Source of the DNA: Anaerolineae bacterium
GTDB lineage: Bacteria; Chloroflexota; Anaerolineae; Aggregatilineales; Phototrophicaceae
Direction of reading: 5' to 3'
NCBI GenBank assembly: GCA_022843385.1
Contig: JALHNT010000005.1
Location: forward strand, 125,897-189,896
Length of the DNA stretch: 64,000 nt
Numbering within the stretch: position 1 is the stretch's first letter; every line of letters starts with the position of its first letter. Below are positions 17,148-26,317 of this stretch, one piece after another. Under the pieces are notes generated by a model that was given only the letters and a program-made list of their open reading frames with translations, searched no databases and was not told where the DNA came from. Made by a program: the position numbers and the translations under genes.

Positions 17148-18923
17148 TTACCGATTCGGGCGTTGATCGTTAATCTGTTTGATGATGTCCAGCGGCACTT
17201 TCGGCTGCCGGTCATAGGTCAGCAGACCGTTGATCTCTTGCTCGACATCGGTGATCTGGGTGTAGCAGAAGCCCTGAATCAACGGCGAGGCATACACCGC
17301 TTCGATCACCGCCCGGTAGCGCTGGATGAAATCGTCATCATTTTCGGCAGTAGTATAGCCCCAGCCGACCTGCTCGCCTTTGCGATAGCCGATGCCACCG
17401 AACTCGGTCAGCAGGATCGGTTGTCCTTCATATACATATCCCGTCAGCAGGATGACCCGTTTGGCCGGCTGTGATGAGAGGGTGCTTTCCAGCGTGGCAT
17501 AGCGTTCGCGCAGCACTGGCCCCTGCCCTTCGTAATCATGGATCGTCACCAGATCGGTCTGGGCGTGTTCCCAGCCGTCGTTGGAGATCACCGGGCGCGT
17601 CGGGTCGATAGACTTGGTCAGGGCATAGAGCGAAACGAGGTGCTGCGCCTGTCGCGGATCAGCCGACAGCAGCGGCACGCCCCAGCTTTCGTTCATCGGC
17701 GTCCAGGCGATGATGCACGGGTGGTTGTAATCACGCCGGACGGCGGCCTGCCACTCGCTGGCGATGCGCCGGATCGACTCCTCGGAATAGACATAGCAGT
17801 TCGCCATTTCGCCCCAGACCAGGAAGCCCATCCGGTCAGCCCAATAGAGGAAGCGAGCTTCTTCCACCTTCTGATGTTTGCGCGCCCCGTTGAAGCCCAT
17901 CGCTTTGGTCAGCTCAATATCGTGGCGAATGGCTTCGTCGGAGGGGAAGGTCAGGATGCCCTGCGGATGATACCCCTGATCCAGCACCATCTTCAGATAG
18001 TACGGCTGCCCATTCAGCAGCAGCTTGCCATTTTCAATCGTCACCGAACGCAGCCCAAAGTAACTCTGCACTTCATCCGTCACCGCACCGCCCTGCTTCA
18101 CCCGGATGACCAGATCGTATAAAGCTGGCGTCTCTGGACTCCAGACTTGCAGCGGTTGGCTCTTCAGGTCGAGCGTCTGACTGAACTCGCGTGGGTTGGC
18201 TCCCCAGGCGGGCGGCGCGGCCTGTGGATCAACCGCCAGCGTCGCCTGCGTCACCGTCTGACCGGCAAAGCTGACGACCGCCTCGATCTCAAAGGCGCTG
18301 CGCCTATCGCCGGCAATCTCGTAGATCAGCTCCAGGCTGCCCTGCTCCAACGAAGGCACCAGCTTCAGATGGCTCAGGTGCAGCGGCGCGACCGGCTCCA
18401 GCCAGACGCTCTGCCAGATGCCGGTGGTGCGGGTATAAAAGATCGAGGCCGATTCGCGCTCCCAGTATTGCTTGCCGCGTGGCTGCTCCCGATCAACCGT
18501 CACATCCTCGGCGCGCAGCACGATGGTGTTGTCGCCGGCCTGAAGCAGGTCGGTGATGTCGGCGCTGAAGGGGGTATGCCCGCCTTCGTGGAAGGTGGCG
18601 AATACGCCGTTGATCCACACCCAGGCGCGGTAATCGACCGCTTCAAAGTTCAGATGAATGCGCTGGCCGTTCCAATCCGCCGGCAGGCTGAAGACGCGGC
18701 GATACCAGACGATGTCGTGAATATCATTGCTGCCAATGCCGCTGAGAGATGACTGAAAGGCGAATGGCACCTGAATGGTATGGCCGAAGGGGTGCTGGTC
18801 GTACCAGCGCTCGACCAGTCCGCGATTGGCGTCGTCAAAATCAAATTCCCACGGCCCATTCAGGCTGTGCCAGTGGCTGCGCTGAAACTGGGGGCGGGGG
18901 TATTCCGGGCGTGGTAGGGTCAT
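17148..18923 (-). CDS. GH2 family glycoside hydrolase
   Basis: The 591-residue protein has the GH2 order of an N-terminal jelly-roll sugar-binding domain (NGPWEFDFD to about residue 165), an Ig-like domain and a TIM barrel. The probable acid/base is Glu in WTPMNESWG, and the nucleophile is Glu in ILLTEFGGIGY. There is no signal peptide, so it acts in the cytoplasm on imported oligosaccharides. It is much shorter than LacZ and resembles the compact beta-galactosidase/beta-glucuronidase branch; a beta-galactosidase role on arabinogalactan fragments would fit the locus. The ORF is open to 19100 but that part is a repeat element; the ATG at 18923 has AGGA 9 bases upstream. Confidence 0.82.
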   Translation of the reverse strand: MTLPRPEYPRPQFQRSHWHSLNGPWEFDFDDANRGLVERWYDQHPFGHTIQVPFAFQSSLSGIGSNDIHDIVWYRRVFSLPADWNGQRIHLNFEAVDYRAWVWINGVFATFHEGGHTPFSADITDLLQAGDNTIVLRAEDVTVDREQPRGKQYWERESASIFYTRTTGIWQSVWLEPVAPLHLSHLKLVPSLEQGSLELIYEIAGDRRSAFEIEAVVSFAGQTVTQATLAVDPQAAPPAWGANPREFSQTLDLKSQPLQVWSPETPALYDLVIRVKQGGAVTDEVQSYFGLRSVTIENGKLLLNGQPYYLKMVLDQGYHPQGILTFPSDEAIRHDIELTKAMGFNGARKHQKVEEARFLYWADRMGFLVWGEMANCYVYSEESIRRIASEWQAAVRRDYNHPCIIAWTPMNESWGVPLLSADPRQAQHLVSLYALTKSIDPTRPVISNDGWEHAQTDLVTIHDYEGQGPVLRERYATLESTLSSQPAKRVILLTGYVYEGQPILLTEFGGIGYRKGEQVGWGYTTAENDDDFIQRYRAVIEAVYASPLIQGFCYTQITDVEQEINGLLTYDRQPKVPLDIIKQINDQRPNR

Positions 18924-18997
18924 GAGATGATTTCCTGTGATTGTCATTTTCGAATGGTCAACGATTGCGACTCGTACTTTTGCAGGCGCATTCTCGT

Positions 18998-19165
18998 GTA
19001 GGGGCGCAATAATGCACTTCAAGAATTGGATCAGGTAATATTCTGGTGTAGGGACGTGCCGTTGCACGTCCCTACACCCATTGATTTTTCGTAGGGACAC
19101 CCAACGGGGTGTCCGCCTAAACCGTTACCCGGATATTTTCTTGACGGGCATTATTGCACCCCTAC
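18998..19165. repeat. Composite palindromic element, copy A
   Basis: This 168-base element has outer inverted ends (GTAGGGGCGCAATAATGC and GCATTATTGCACCCCTAC). Inside are two perfect short palindromes, one of the GGGACGTGC...GCACGTCCC type and one of the GGACACCC-AACG-GGGTGTCC type. It sits between the GH51 gene at 19195 and the GH2 gene, and would be folded in their mRNA. Related copies lie at 20749-20907 and 50536-50714. Confidence 0.75.
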
Positions 19166-19194
19166 CGTCCCCCAATTGTACAAGTCCTAAAACA

Positions 19195-20703
19195 TTATAA
19201 TAACGTTTCGACCGCCGTGAACGACAGCGGCGGCACGATCAACGTTGCGCTCCGGCCATCCAGACGCGGCACGGCGGCCGGGTGCGCCACGATCTGGTTG
19301 GGATAAGCATAGCTGTTGGCCGCTTTGGGATCGCTTCCGGCCACCCGATGCACCGCCTTGATCTGCTGCGGCGCACGATCCTGCCAGTTGAGCGTCACCG
19401 TCAGCGAGTCGGTCTGGCTGCGGTTGACGATGAACACCGCGTTCTGACCGCTGGCTTCATCAACCGATGCCGAAACATCCAGCAGCGGCATATCGCCAAA
19501 TTTGCGGGTGGTGTAGAAGGGCGAACGCACCCGCACATCCAGCGCATCGCCCGCTGCCAACCGGCTGAAGAGCATCAGCGGATAGTAGATCGACTGCTTG
19601 AGCAGCGCCTCGCGGGTCGTCAGGATCGGCGCGATGATGTTGACCACTTGCGCCAGGCAGGCGATCTTGAGCACGTCGGATTTCCGCAGAAAGACATTGA
19701 GCCACTGGGCGATCACCAGCGCGTCTTCCAGGTTGTAGACTTCCTCGGCGATGGGCGGCGCTTCGCTCCACTCGCGGATCACTTTATCCGGCCCCGGCAG
19801 CTTATAGGCCACATTCCACTCATCCCACGAGAGATACACCTCCTTCTTCGAGCGCTGTTTCGCCTTCACATAGCGCAGCGTCCCGGCCAGCGTATCGACA
19901 TAGGCTTCAAAAGCCGCGCTCAAAGCCAGAAAGCTGGCGGTATCCTCATCGCGGTTATCGGCATAGTAATGGATCGAGTGATAATCAATCAGATCCCAGC
20001 AGTGTTCCAGCGCCACCCGATCCCATTCCGGGTAGCTGGGGATGACGTTGTTGGATGAGCCGCACAGCACCAGTTGAATCGACGGGTCGTGCCAGCGCAT
20101 CAGCTTGGCCGCTTCACGGGCTTTCAAGCCGTAGGCCGCCGCTTCCAGATGCCCAATCTGCCACGGGCCATCCATCTCGTTGCCCAGGCACCAGTATTTC
20201 ACGCTGTACGGGTCTGCATGACCATTGGCGGCGCGCTTGTCGGCATAGAGTGTTCCGGCGGGGGCGTTGCAGTATTCGATCAGATTGGCGGCATCCTGAA
20301 TCGTGCCGGTGCCGAGGTTGACCGCCATCATCGGCTGGGTATTCACCAACTCACAGAAGGCCATGAATTCGTCAGTGCCGAATTGATTGGTCTCAATCGA
20401 CTGCCAGGCCAGATCACGGCGGCGTGGGCGCTGTTCACGAGGGCCGATGCCATCTTCCCAGCGATAGCCGCTGAGGAAGTTCCCACCGGGATAACGCATG
20501 GCGCGGAAGTTCAACTCGCGCAGCGCCGCCAGCACATCCTGTCGCAGCCCGTTGGCATCGGCGTGGGGCGAGGCCGGATCATAAATGCCTTCATAGATAC
20601 AGCGCCCCATGTGTTCGGCAAAGCCGCTGAACAACAGCGGGGAGATCGGGCTGATAACCCGCCGCGTATCCAGATCAATGCGCGCCTGAAGCGGTGTGGA
20701 CAT
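19195..20703 (-). CDS. GH51 alpha-L-arabinofuranosidase, copy 1
   Basis: This 502-residue enzyme removes terminal alpha-L-arabinofuranosyl residues from arabinan or arabinoxylan oligosaccharides with retention. The GH51 signature is complete: [12 protein letters not shown] near residue 70-80, GNEMDGPWQ with the acid/base Glu, and LSWDEWNV with the nucleophile Glu. No signal peptide is seen, so it works on imported sugars. It is very similar throughout to the next gene upstream (20987-22501), and the pair is a tandem duplication. GAGG lies 8 bases before the ATG. Confidence 0.93.
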   Translation of the reverse strand: MSTPLQARIDLDTRRVISPISPLLFSGFAEHMGRCIYEGIYDPASPHADANGLRQDVLAALRELNFRAMRYPGGNFLSGYRWEDGIGPREQRPRRRDLAWQSIETNQFGTDEFMAFCELVNTQPMMAVNLGTGTIQDAANLIEYCNAPAGTLYADKRAANGHADPYSVKYWCLGNEMDGPWQIGHLEAAAYGLKAREAAKLMRWHDPSIQLVLCGSSNNVIPSYPEWDRVALEHCWDLIDYHSIHYYADNRDEDTASFLALSAAFEAYVDTLAGTLRYVKAKQRSKKEVYLSWDEWNVAYKLPGPDKVIREWSEAPPIAEEVYNLEDALVIAQWLNVFLRKSDVLKIACLAQVVNIIAPILTTREALLKQSIYYPLMLFSRLAAGDALDVRVRSPFYTTRKFGDMPLLDVSASVDEASGQNAVFIVNRSQTDSLTVTLNWQDRAPQQIKAVHRVAGSDPKAANSYAYPNQIVAHPAAVPRLDGRSATLIVPPLSFTAVETLL

Positions 20704-20748
20704 GCGTCATCCTCGCTAATAACATCGGACTGGATGCTAGATTTTCCC

Positions 20749-20907
20749 GTAGGGGCGCAATATTGCCCGTTGATAAATGAAATCGGCATTGTGATTGGTG
20801 TACCAGCGGACACCCCGTTGGGTGTCCCTACACCGGTCGGGACGTGCAACGGCACGTCCGCCGTACCCTGTAGCGATTGCCGAATCAATTTATCAATGCA
20901 CCCCTAC
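20749..20907. repeat. Composite palindromic element, copy B
   Basis: This 159-base element between the two GH51 genes starts GTAGGGGCGCAATATTG and ends TGCACCCCTAC. Inside are the two short palindromes GGACACCC-CGTT-GGGTGTCC and GGACGTGC-AACG-GCACGTCC, flanked by imperfect inverted arms (TTGATAAAT...ATCGGCAT and GATTGCCGAATCAATTTATCAA-like). The element at 50536-50714 is the same unit in the opposite orientation. Confidence 0.75.
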
Positions 20908-20946
20908 GTTCCCTTAACCACGTAAATCCTATCGTCGTTGAAATGG

Positions 20947-20972
20947 ATGGGGGCGATTGGCGAATCACCCCC
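20947..20972. repeat. Short palindrome of the GTAGGG-hairpin family
   Basis: GGGGGCGATTGGCGAATCACCCCC is an imperfect palindrome just downstream of the second GH51 gene. It could serve as an RNA 3' stabilising hairpin in the operon transcript. Confidence 0.45.
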
Positions 20973-20986
20973 GTGTACGATACAAC

Positions 20987-22501
20987 CTACAGCCGAACCT
21001 CCAGCGCGGTGAACGACAACGGCGGCACCGTCAGGGTAGCGCTTGAACCCTCGATTTTCGGCGGAGCAACGCTGACCGCCACGATCTGATTCGGCTTCTC
21101 AAAGCTGTTAGCCGCCTTCGGATCGGTTCCCGCCACCTGATGCGCAGCGCTGATCTGTTTCGGTGCGCGATCATCCCAGTGGATGGTCACGGTCACAGAA
21201 TCCGTCTGGCTGCGGTTGACGATGAACACCGCGTTCTGTCCACTGGTCGCGTCATACGACGACGACACATCCAGCAGTGGCATGTCGCCGAAGTGGGCGG
21301 TCTTGTAATGTGGTGCGCGCACCAGCACATCCAGGGCGCTGCCGACGGCCAGCTTGCTGAAGATCATGAAGGGATAGTAGATCGACTGCTTCAGCATGGC
21401 TTCGCGCGTCGTCAGGATGGGCGCGATGACGTTGACGGTCTGAGCCAGGCAGGCGATCTTCAGCACATCGGACTTACGCAGGAAGACGTTCATCCACTGC
21501 GCCACTACCAGCGCATCTTCCAGGTTGTAGACCTCTTCGATCAGGTGCGGTGCCTGCGTCCAACTGCCCTGGACATCGGTGGGCAGCGTGGCCTTGTACC
21601 ACACATTCCACTCGTCCCATGACAAGTAGACTTCCTTCTTTGAGCGCTGTTTCGCCTTCACATAGCGCAGCGTGCCGCTGAGGGTATCGACGAAGCTCTC
21701 GAACTCGGCGCTCAGTGCCAGATAGCTGGCGCTGTCGTTGTCGCGGTTGCCGGCGTAGTAATGCATCGAGTGATAATCGACCTGATCCCAGCACCATTCC
21801 AGCGCCACCCGATCCCATTCCGGGTAGGTCGCCATGCGCGAATTGGATGAACCGCACAGCACCAGCTCGATGCTCTTGTCATGCCAGCGCATCATCTTGG
21901 CCGCTTCGCGCGCTTTCGCCCCATATTCCGCCGCTTCCAGATGACCAATCTGCCACGGGCCATCCATCTCATTACCCAGGCACCAGTATTTCACGCCATA
22001 CGGGTCTTTGTGACCATTGGCGGCGCGCTTGTCGGCATAGAGCGTTCCGACCGGCGCGTTGCAGTATTCGACCAGATTGGCGGCATCCTGGATCGTCCCC
22101 GTCCCCATGTTGACGCCCATCATCGGCGCGGTGTTGACTTCCTGACAGAAGGCCATGAATTCATCGGTGCCGAACTGGTTGGTCTCAATCGACTGCCAGG
22201 CCAGATCGCGGCGGCGCGGGCGCTGGTCACGTGGGCCGATGCCGTCTTCCCAGCGATAGCCGCTGAGGAAATTCCCACCGGGATAGCGCATGGCGCGGAA
22301 GTTCAACTCACGCAGCGCCGCCAGCACATCCTTACGCAGCCCGTTGGCGTCGGCGTGGGGCGAGGCCGGGTCGTAAATGCCTTCGTAGATGCACCGCCCC
22401 ATGTGTTCGGAGAAGCCGCTGAACAGCAGCGGCGAGATCGGGCTGATGACCCGGTTGGTATCCAGATGGATCGTCGCTTGATTACTTTGTGTAGCGGTCA
22501 T
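20987..22501 (-). CDS. GH51 alpha-L-arabinofuranosidase, copy 2
   Basis: This 504-residue GH51 enzyme is close to identical in sequence pattern to the downstream copy. It retains [21 protein letters not shown] (acid/base Glu) and [10 protein letters not shown] (nucleophile Glu). Differences cluster in surface stretches and the region after the nucleophile ([14 protein letters not shown] against [14 protein letters not shown]), which borders the active site and may alter substrate choice. AAGGAATCC precedes the ATG. The gene follows the permease genes on the same strand with a gap of about 120 bases, so it is probably transcribed with the importer. Confidence 0.93.
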   Translation of the reverse strand: MTATQSNQATIHLDTNRVISPISPLLFSGFSEHMGRCIYEGIYDPASPHADANGLRKDVLAALRELNFRAMRYPGGNFLSGYRWEDGIGPRDQRPRRRDLAWQSIETNQFGTDEFMAFCQEVNTAPMMGVNMGTGTIQDAANLVEYCNAPVGTLYADKRAANGHKDPYGVKYWCLGNEMDGPWQIGHLEAAEYGAKAREAAKMMRWHDKSIELVLCGSSNSRMATYPEWDRVALEWCWDQVDYHSMHYYAGNRDNDSASYLALSAEFESFVDTLSGTLRYVKAKQRSKKEVYLSWDEWNVWYKATLPTDVQGSWTQAPHLIEEVYNLEDALVVAQWMNVFLRKSDVLKIACLAQTVNVIAPILTTREAMLKQSIYYPFMIFSKLAVGSALDVLVRAPHYKTAHFGDMPLLDVSSSYDATSGQNAVFIVNRSQTDSVTVTIHWDDRAPKQISAAHQVAGTDPKAANSFEKPNQIVAVSVAPPKIEGSSATLTVPPLSFTALEVRL

Positions 22502-22624
22502 AAGCGGATTCCTTCGTACTCAGTTCAGGATAAAGTTCGTTTATTTCAGGCAACATCAAACCAGGCAACAGTCCGGTTCGGCTGCGGCAGGTCATGTCTA
22601 TTCAGTTATTCACCGGGGAACGGG

Positions 22625-23473
22625 TCAGCGCCCGCCCATCCCGGTCATCGTTACACCCTTGATGATGCGTCGCTGGAAGATGATGTAGACGATGATGATC
22701 GGCACAGTGGCGAAGACCGCCCCGGCCAGCACCATCGGTCGATACTGTCCCGCATACGACGAGTTCAAAATCTGCAAGCCTACCGGCAAAGTCCGCATAT
22801 CGATGCTGCTGGTGGTGATGAACGGCCACAGCAGATCGTTGTAATGCCCCAGGAACACCAGAATGCCCAGCGCCATCAGCGCGTTGGTCGAAAGCGGCAG
22901 CACCACATGACGGAAGCGACCCCAGTAGCTCGCCCCATCCAGGATGGCGGCCTCTTCCAGTTCCATCGGAATCTGCATGAAGAACTGGCGCAACAGGAAC
23001 ACCCCGAAGACGTTGGCTGCCCCCGGCCAGATCAGCGCATTAAAGGTATCGAGGAACTTGAGGTCGCGCATCAGCAGGAAGTTGGGGATCAGCGTCACCT
23101 GCGACGGCAGCATGACGGTGATGAGCAGCAGCCCGAACAGGATGTTGTTGCCTGGGAAGCGCAACCGGGCGAAGGCATAGGCTGCCGGCGCACACAGCAC
23201 CATCACGGCGGTGGTGTAGGCGGCGGCCGCGAACAGACTGTTACGCAGCCAGGTCGCCAGCTTCAGATCCGGCTGGGTGAACACGGTGTTGTAGTTGTCC
23301 AGCGTCGGCGTCAGCGTGATGAGGGGCGGCGGCCAGCGGTTGACTTCCTGATTGGTCATCAACGACTGCGAGAACGAGAAGAGCAGCGGGAACAGGACGA
23401 AGATGCTCAGGATAATCAGGAAGACATAGGTCAAGCCATACTGGCCCAGATGATTAAATGTGCGACTATTCAT
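22625..23473 (-). CDS. CUT1 sugar ABC transporter permease (MalG type)
   Basis: The 282-residue inner-membrane protein has about six transmembrane helices and the EAA loop typical of MalG-like permeases (EEAAILDGASYWGRFRHVVLP), which contacts the ATPase. With the MalF-type partner and the solute-binding protein it forms an importer for oligosaccharides, here probably arabino-oligosaccharides. The ORF is open from a GTG at 23488, but the ATG at 23473 with GAGGGAAG upstream is the better start. The gap to the MalF-type gene is 16 bases, so translation is likely coupled. Confidence 0.92.
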   Translation of the reverse strand: MNSRTFNHLGQYGLTYVFLIILSIFVLFPLLFSFSQSLMTNQEVNRWPPPLITLTPTLDNYNTVFTQPDLKLATWLRNSLFAAAAYTTAVMVLCAPAAYAFARLRFPGNNILFGLLLITVMLPSQVTLIPNFLLMRDLKFLDTFNALIWPGAANVFGVFLLRQFFMQIPMELEEAAILDGASYWGRFRHVVLPLSTNALMALGILVFLGHYNDLLWPFITTSSIDMRTLPVGLQILNSSYAGQYRPMVLAGAVFATVPIIIVYIIFQRRIIKGVTMTGMGGR

Positions 23474-23489
23474 CGTTGCTTCCCTCACC

Positions 23490-24434
23490 CTAATACTCGA
23501 CCCGGCGGCCGATCAGCCGGAACTGAACGACTGTGAAGAGCGCCATGATGACCGCCAGCGTCACCGCGACCGCCGAGCCGTAGCCCATGCGGAAGGCGCG
23601 CCAGGCCATCTCATACAGGTAGTAGATGACGGTGTACGACGCTCGACCCGGCCCACCGGTCGTCATGATGAACGGCTGACCAAAGACCTGGAAGTGCGCA
23701 ATCACGCCCGTGACCGTCACGAACAGGATGGTGGGGCGCAGCAGTGGCAGGGTGATGTACCAGAAGAGCTGCCGACCATTCGCGCCATCGATCTTGGCGG
23801 CTTCGTAAAGCTGTTCCGGGATGCCCTGCAAGCCGGCGATGAAGATCAGCATCGGAAAGCCGAAACCCCACCAGATGGTCGTTAGACTGAGCGCCGGGAT
23901 GACCAGACTCTCGTCGCCGAGCCAGTTGACAGGTCGGATGCCGATGAAGCTGAGAAAGTAATTGATGACACCGAACTGGGTACTGAGCAGCCAGACCCAG
24001 GTCAACCCGACCACGCCCACCGAGAGCAGCGTGGGCATATAGAGCAGGACGCGGAAGAAACTCTGTCCGCGAATCGGCTGGGTGACGGCCAGCGCCGACG
24101 CCAGCGCGAGGATGGTGGTGCCAAGCACCGTCAGCACAGCGAAGACGATAGTGTTTTGCAGCGCAATCCACCACACATAGTCGTTGAACAATTCCTGATA
24201 ATTGCCCAGCCCGATGTAGGGGCGGCTGGGGCGCAGGATTTGCCAGTCATAGAAGCTGAGGTTGACGGCGGTTGCAACTGAACGGACAACAAAAACCAGA
24301 AAGAAGATGAAGAACGGGGTCAGGAAGAGATAGGCTGCCACCGCTTCACGGGTACGCAGCTTCATCTGAAACCGCCCAGCACCCGTCTTGGAGACCGCCG
24401 TTTGCGACGACATCATCGCCTGTGAGTCGGACAT
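23490..24434 (-). CDS. CUT1 sugar ABC transporter permease (MalF type)
   Basis: The 314-residue permease has six predicted transmembrane helices and the EAA loop (QLYEAAKIDGANGRQLFWYI), as well as the MalF-type TGGGPGRAS segment after it. It pairs with the MalG-type protein encoded directly downstream. The ATG at 24434 has GAGGAT 7 bases upstream. A pair of strong hairpins lies between it and the solute-binding protein gene, so permease expression is probably lower than that of the binding protein. Confidence 0.92.
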   Translation of the reverse strand: MSDSQAMMSSQTAVSKTGAGRFQMKLRTREAVAAYLFLTPFFIFFLVFVVRSVATAVNLSFYDWQILRPSRPYIGLGNYQELFNDYVWWIALQNTIVFAVLTVLGTTILALASALAVTQPIRGQSFFRVLLYMPTLLSVGVVGLTWVWLLSTQFGVINYFLSFIGIRPVNWLGDESLVIPALSLTTIWWGFGFPMLIFIAGLQGIPEQLYEAAKIDGANGRQLFWYITLPLLRPTILFVTVTGVIAHFQVFGQPFIMTTGGPGRASYTVIYYLYEMAWRAFRMGYGSAVAVTLAVIMALFTVVQFRLIGRRVEY

Positions 24435-24546
24435 ACACAATATCCTCAAACATTTAGGCTGTCGATCGTACCGGAATAGGTTGGATTGGAGGGAGTAATG
24501 CCGTAGTCATATTTTGACGGAATGCCACCCAATAAGACCAATCTTT

Positions 24547-24599
24547 GAAAAAAACATCCCCTCTTAAAGAAGGGAGGGGCAGGCCAATGACCTGCCCCA
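24547..24599 (-). terminator. Intercistronic hairpins after the sugar-binding protein gene
   Basis: On the minus strand a first hairpin, GGGGCAGG-tcattgg-CCTGCCCC, overlaps a second, CCCCTC...GAGGGG, which is followed by a run of T. The two share bases and exclude each other. They may terminate part of the transcripts or protect the upstream mRNA, giving more binding protein than permease. Confidence 0.6.
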
Positions 24600-24624
24600 C
24601 TGAATTCGCTGATCGGAACCGGCT

Positions 24625-25974
24625 TTAGCGGTTGCGATCCAGTACCTGCTGCATACGGGCGGCGGCATCGTCCAACGCCTGCTGCGCCGTCTTCTGGTTG
24701 TTGAGCGCGGCGCTCAGTTCGGGATCGAGGGCGGCATACATTTCCTGCACGGCCACGTTCTGGATGTCCAGAATGCCGTAAGCGCTGAAGCTCTCGCCCA
24801 GGATGATGTTGGAGGGGTAGTTCACCGGGTCAAGCGCGGCCTGAGCCGAGAGACGAGCGGGAACCTGACCGGAGGCGGCCCAGGCCACCTGATTGTCGCT
24901 GACCCAGCGCACCAGACGTTCAACGGCGGCCAGCTTCTCGCCTTCCAGACCGACTGGCAGCATCCAGTTGTGAATGCCGAACCAGGCCGCCGGCTGCTCG
25001 CCAAACTGGAAGTTCGGCCAGGCCGCGCCATCGATGTCGGTCTGATCAACGGCGAAGTTACGGAACCAGCTACCGGTCGGCAGCACGGCCACGGCACCAG
25101 CCGAGAAACCCTGCCAGCTATCGAAACCGGCTTCGGGCGGGGACACATTGTAGGTGTAGACCAGATCGATGAACTGCTGCAGCGCCTTGACGCCGGCTTC
25201 TGAGTTGATGGTGACGGTCGAGCCATCTTCGCTCAACACGCTGCCGCCATTCTGCGCCAGGGCGGCCAGGAAGTTCACGCGCGGCCATTCGCTGACGGTG
25301 AAGCCCCACTGAACCACATTTTCCTTGTCAAAGTCGGGCGAGGCGGCGTTGTTGCCGTTGGCATCCAGCGTCAACTGCTGGAACAGAGCGACCCAGCCTT
25401 CATAAGTGGTGGGCGGGGCAGCTTCGGGATCCACGCCAGCCTTCTCAAAGGCACCCTTATTGATCCACAGACCGCGACCATGATTGTCCAGCGGAATGGC
25501 ATAGGGGACACCCTGATAGCTCACACCATTGGCGGTCACTTCAGAAATATCATCGCTGGGGAACCAGCCACCATTGGCGCTGTACCAGCCGCTCAGATCC
25601 TTCAGCACGCCGTAGCTGGCGAACTGAGGAATTTCCGAAGCGTGCAGGATGAACACATCAGGTGGGCTGCCAGCTACAAACGCGGTTTGCAGCTTGGTGT
25701 AGAGGGTGTTCCAGGGGATGATTTCAGTGGTGATCGAAATATCGGGATTTTCGGCGATGAAGTCGGCCAGCATGGCATTCAGCGTCACGCCATCCGAACC
25801 CGTCAGACCGTTCCAGAACGAAATCTTGATGGCACCGGTGCCAAGTTCAGAGACAATGGCGGTCGGTTCCGGCGGGGTGTCCTGGGCAACGGTGCTGACC
25901 AGTGACATCGAAAATACTATTGCCAGGAGCAACGCGACTAAAGAAATCCCGAGTAAAGTCCCACGCTTGAACAT
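24625..25974 (-). CDS. Sugar ABC transporter solute-binding protein
   Basis: The 449-residue protein begins with a signal peptide (hydrophobic residues about 8-32), ending AQDTPP without a lipobox cysteine. The mature part is a periplasmic-binding fold of the CUT1 sugar type: ISFWNGLTGSDG, then AFVAGSPPDVFILHASEIPQF, then WKNKGAFEKAG-like and LPTGSWFRN motifs. It should bind an oligosaccharide outside the membrane and hand it to the two permeases encoded downstream. GAGGAGAAAATTC precedes the ATG. It is the first gene of the minus-strand run and starts about 340 bases from the divergent LacI gene. Confidence 0.92.
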   Translation of the reverse strand: MFKRGTLLGISLVALLLAIVFSMSLVSTVAQDTPPEPTAIVSELGTGAIKISFWNGLTGSDGVTLNAMLADFIAENPDISITTEIIPWNTLYTKLQTAFVAGSPPDVFILHASEIPQFASYGVLKDLSGWYSANGGWFPSDDISEVTANGVSYQGVPYAIPLDNHGRGLWINKGAFEKAGVDPEAAPPTTYEGWVALFQQLTLDANGNNAASPDFDKENVVQWGFTVSEWPRVNFLAALAQNGGSVLSEDGSTVTINSEAGVKALQQFIDLVYTYNVSPPEAGFDSWQGFSAGAVAVLPTGSWFRNFAVDQTDIDGAAWPNFQFGEQPAAWFGIHNWMLPVGLEGEKLAAVERLVRWVSDNQVAWAASGQVPARLSAQAALDPVNYPSNIILGESFSAYGILDIQNVAVQEMYAALDPELSAALNNQKTAQQALDDAAARMQQVLDRNR

Positions 25975-26148
25975 GAATTTTCTCCTCAAACTAGACCTTC
26001 ACGAATTGTTTTTTGGAACAGTAGTCACAGCATACGATGGTGGAAAACCGGATTGAGGCAGGGTACAGCGTCGGTCAACAAAGCCTTCAGCGGTCTTCCA
26101 GTTGTCACACCTCCTCATATCGATTAAACTCTGAATGAAGAAAACGAA

Positions 26149-26170
26149 TTCATGCATACGAATGCATGAA
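26149..26170. promoter_or_regulatory. Palindromic operator, likely for the LacI-family regulator
   Basis: A perfect 9-base inverted repeat (TTCATGCAT and ATGCATGAA) is separated by ACGA, so the centre of the 22-base site is CpG, as in most LacI-family operators. It lies in the divergent promoter region between the sugar-binding protein gene and the lacI-type gene, 175 bases from the former and 148 from the latter, and can control both. No other copy was noticed in the window. Confidence 0.6.
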
Positions 26171-26317
26171 AGTGATTAGAACATAGCCTGATAGACTTGT
26201 CAAATGAGTATTTTGCCTGGAATGGTGTGATTTGACGCCGATTGGGCTGCCCCTGATGATACGGCGGCCTGCACTCAGGGCGACTTCCGCCTGGCACAGG
26301 ATGGATGAAACAGAACG

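Noticed and set aside
18924..19100. N-terminal extension of the GH2 gene
   Set aside because: The extension lies in a composite palindromic element; the ATG at 18923 has a ribosome binding site and starts the conserved domain.
21881..23536. Plus-strand ORF of 551 codons
   Set aside because: It crosses the GH51 gene, its promoter gap and a permease gene, which all have full family motifs on the minus strand; long antisense frames are common in this GC-rich DNA.
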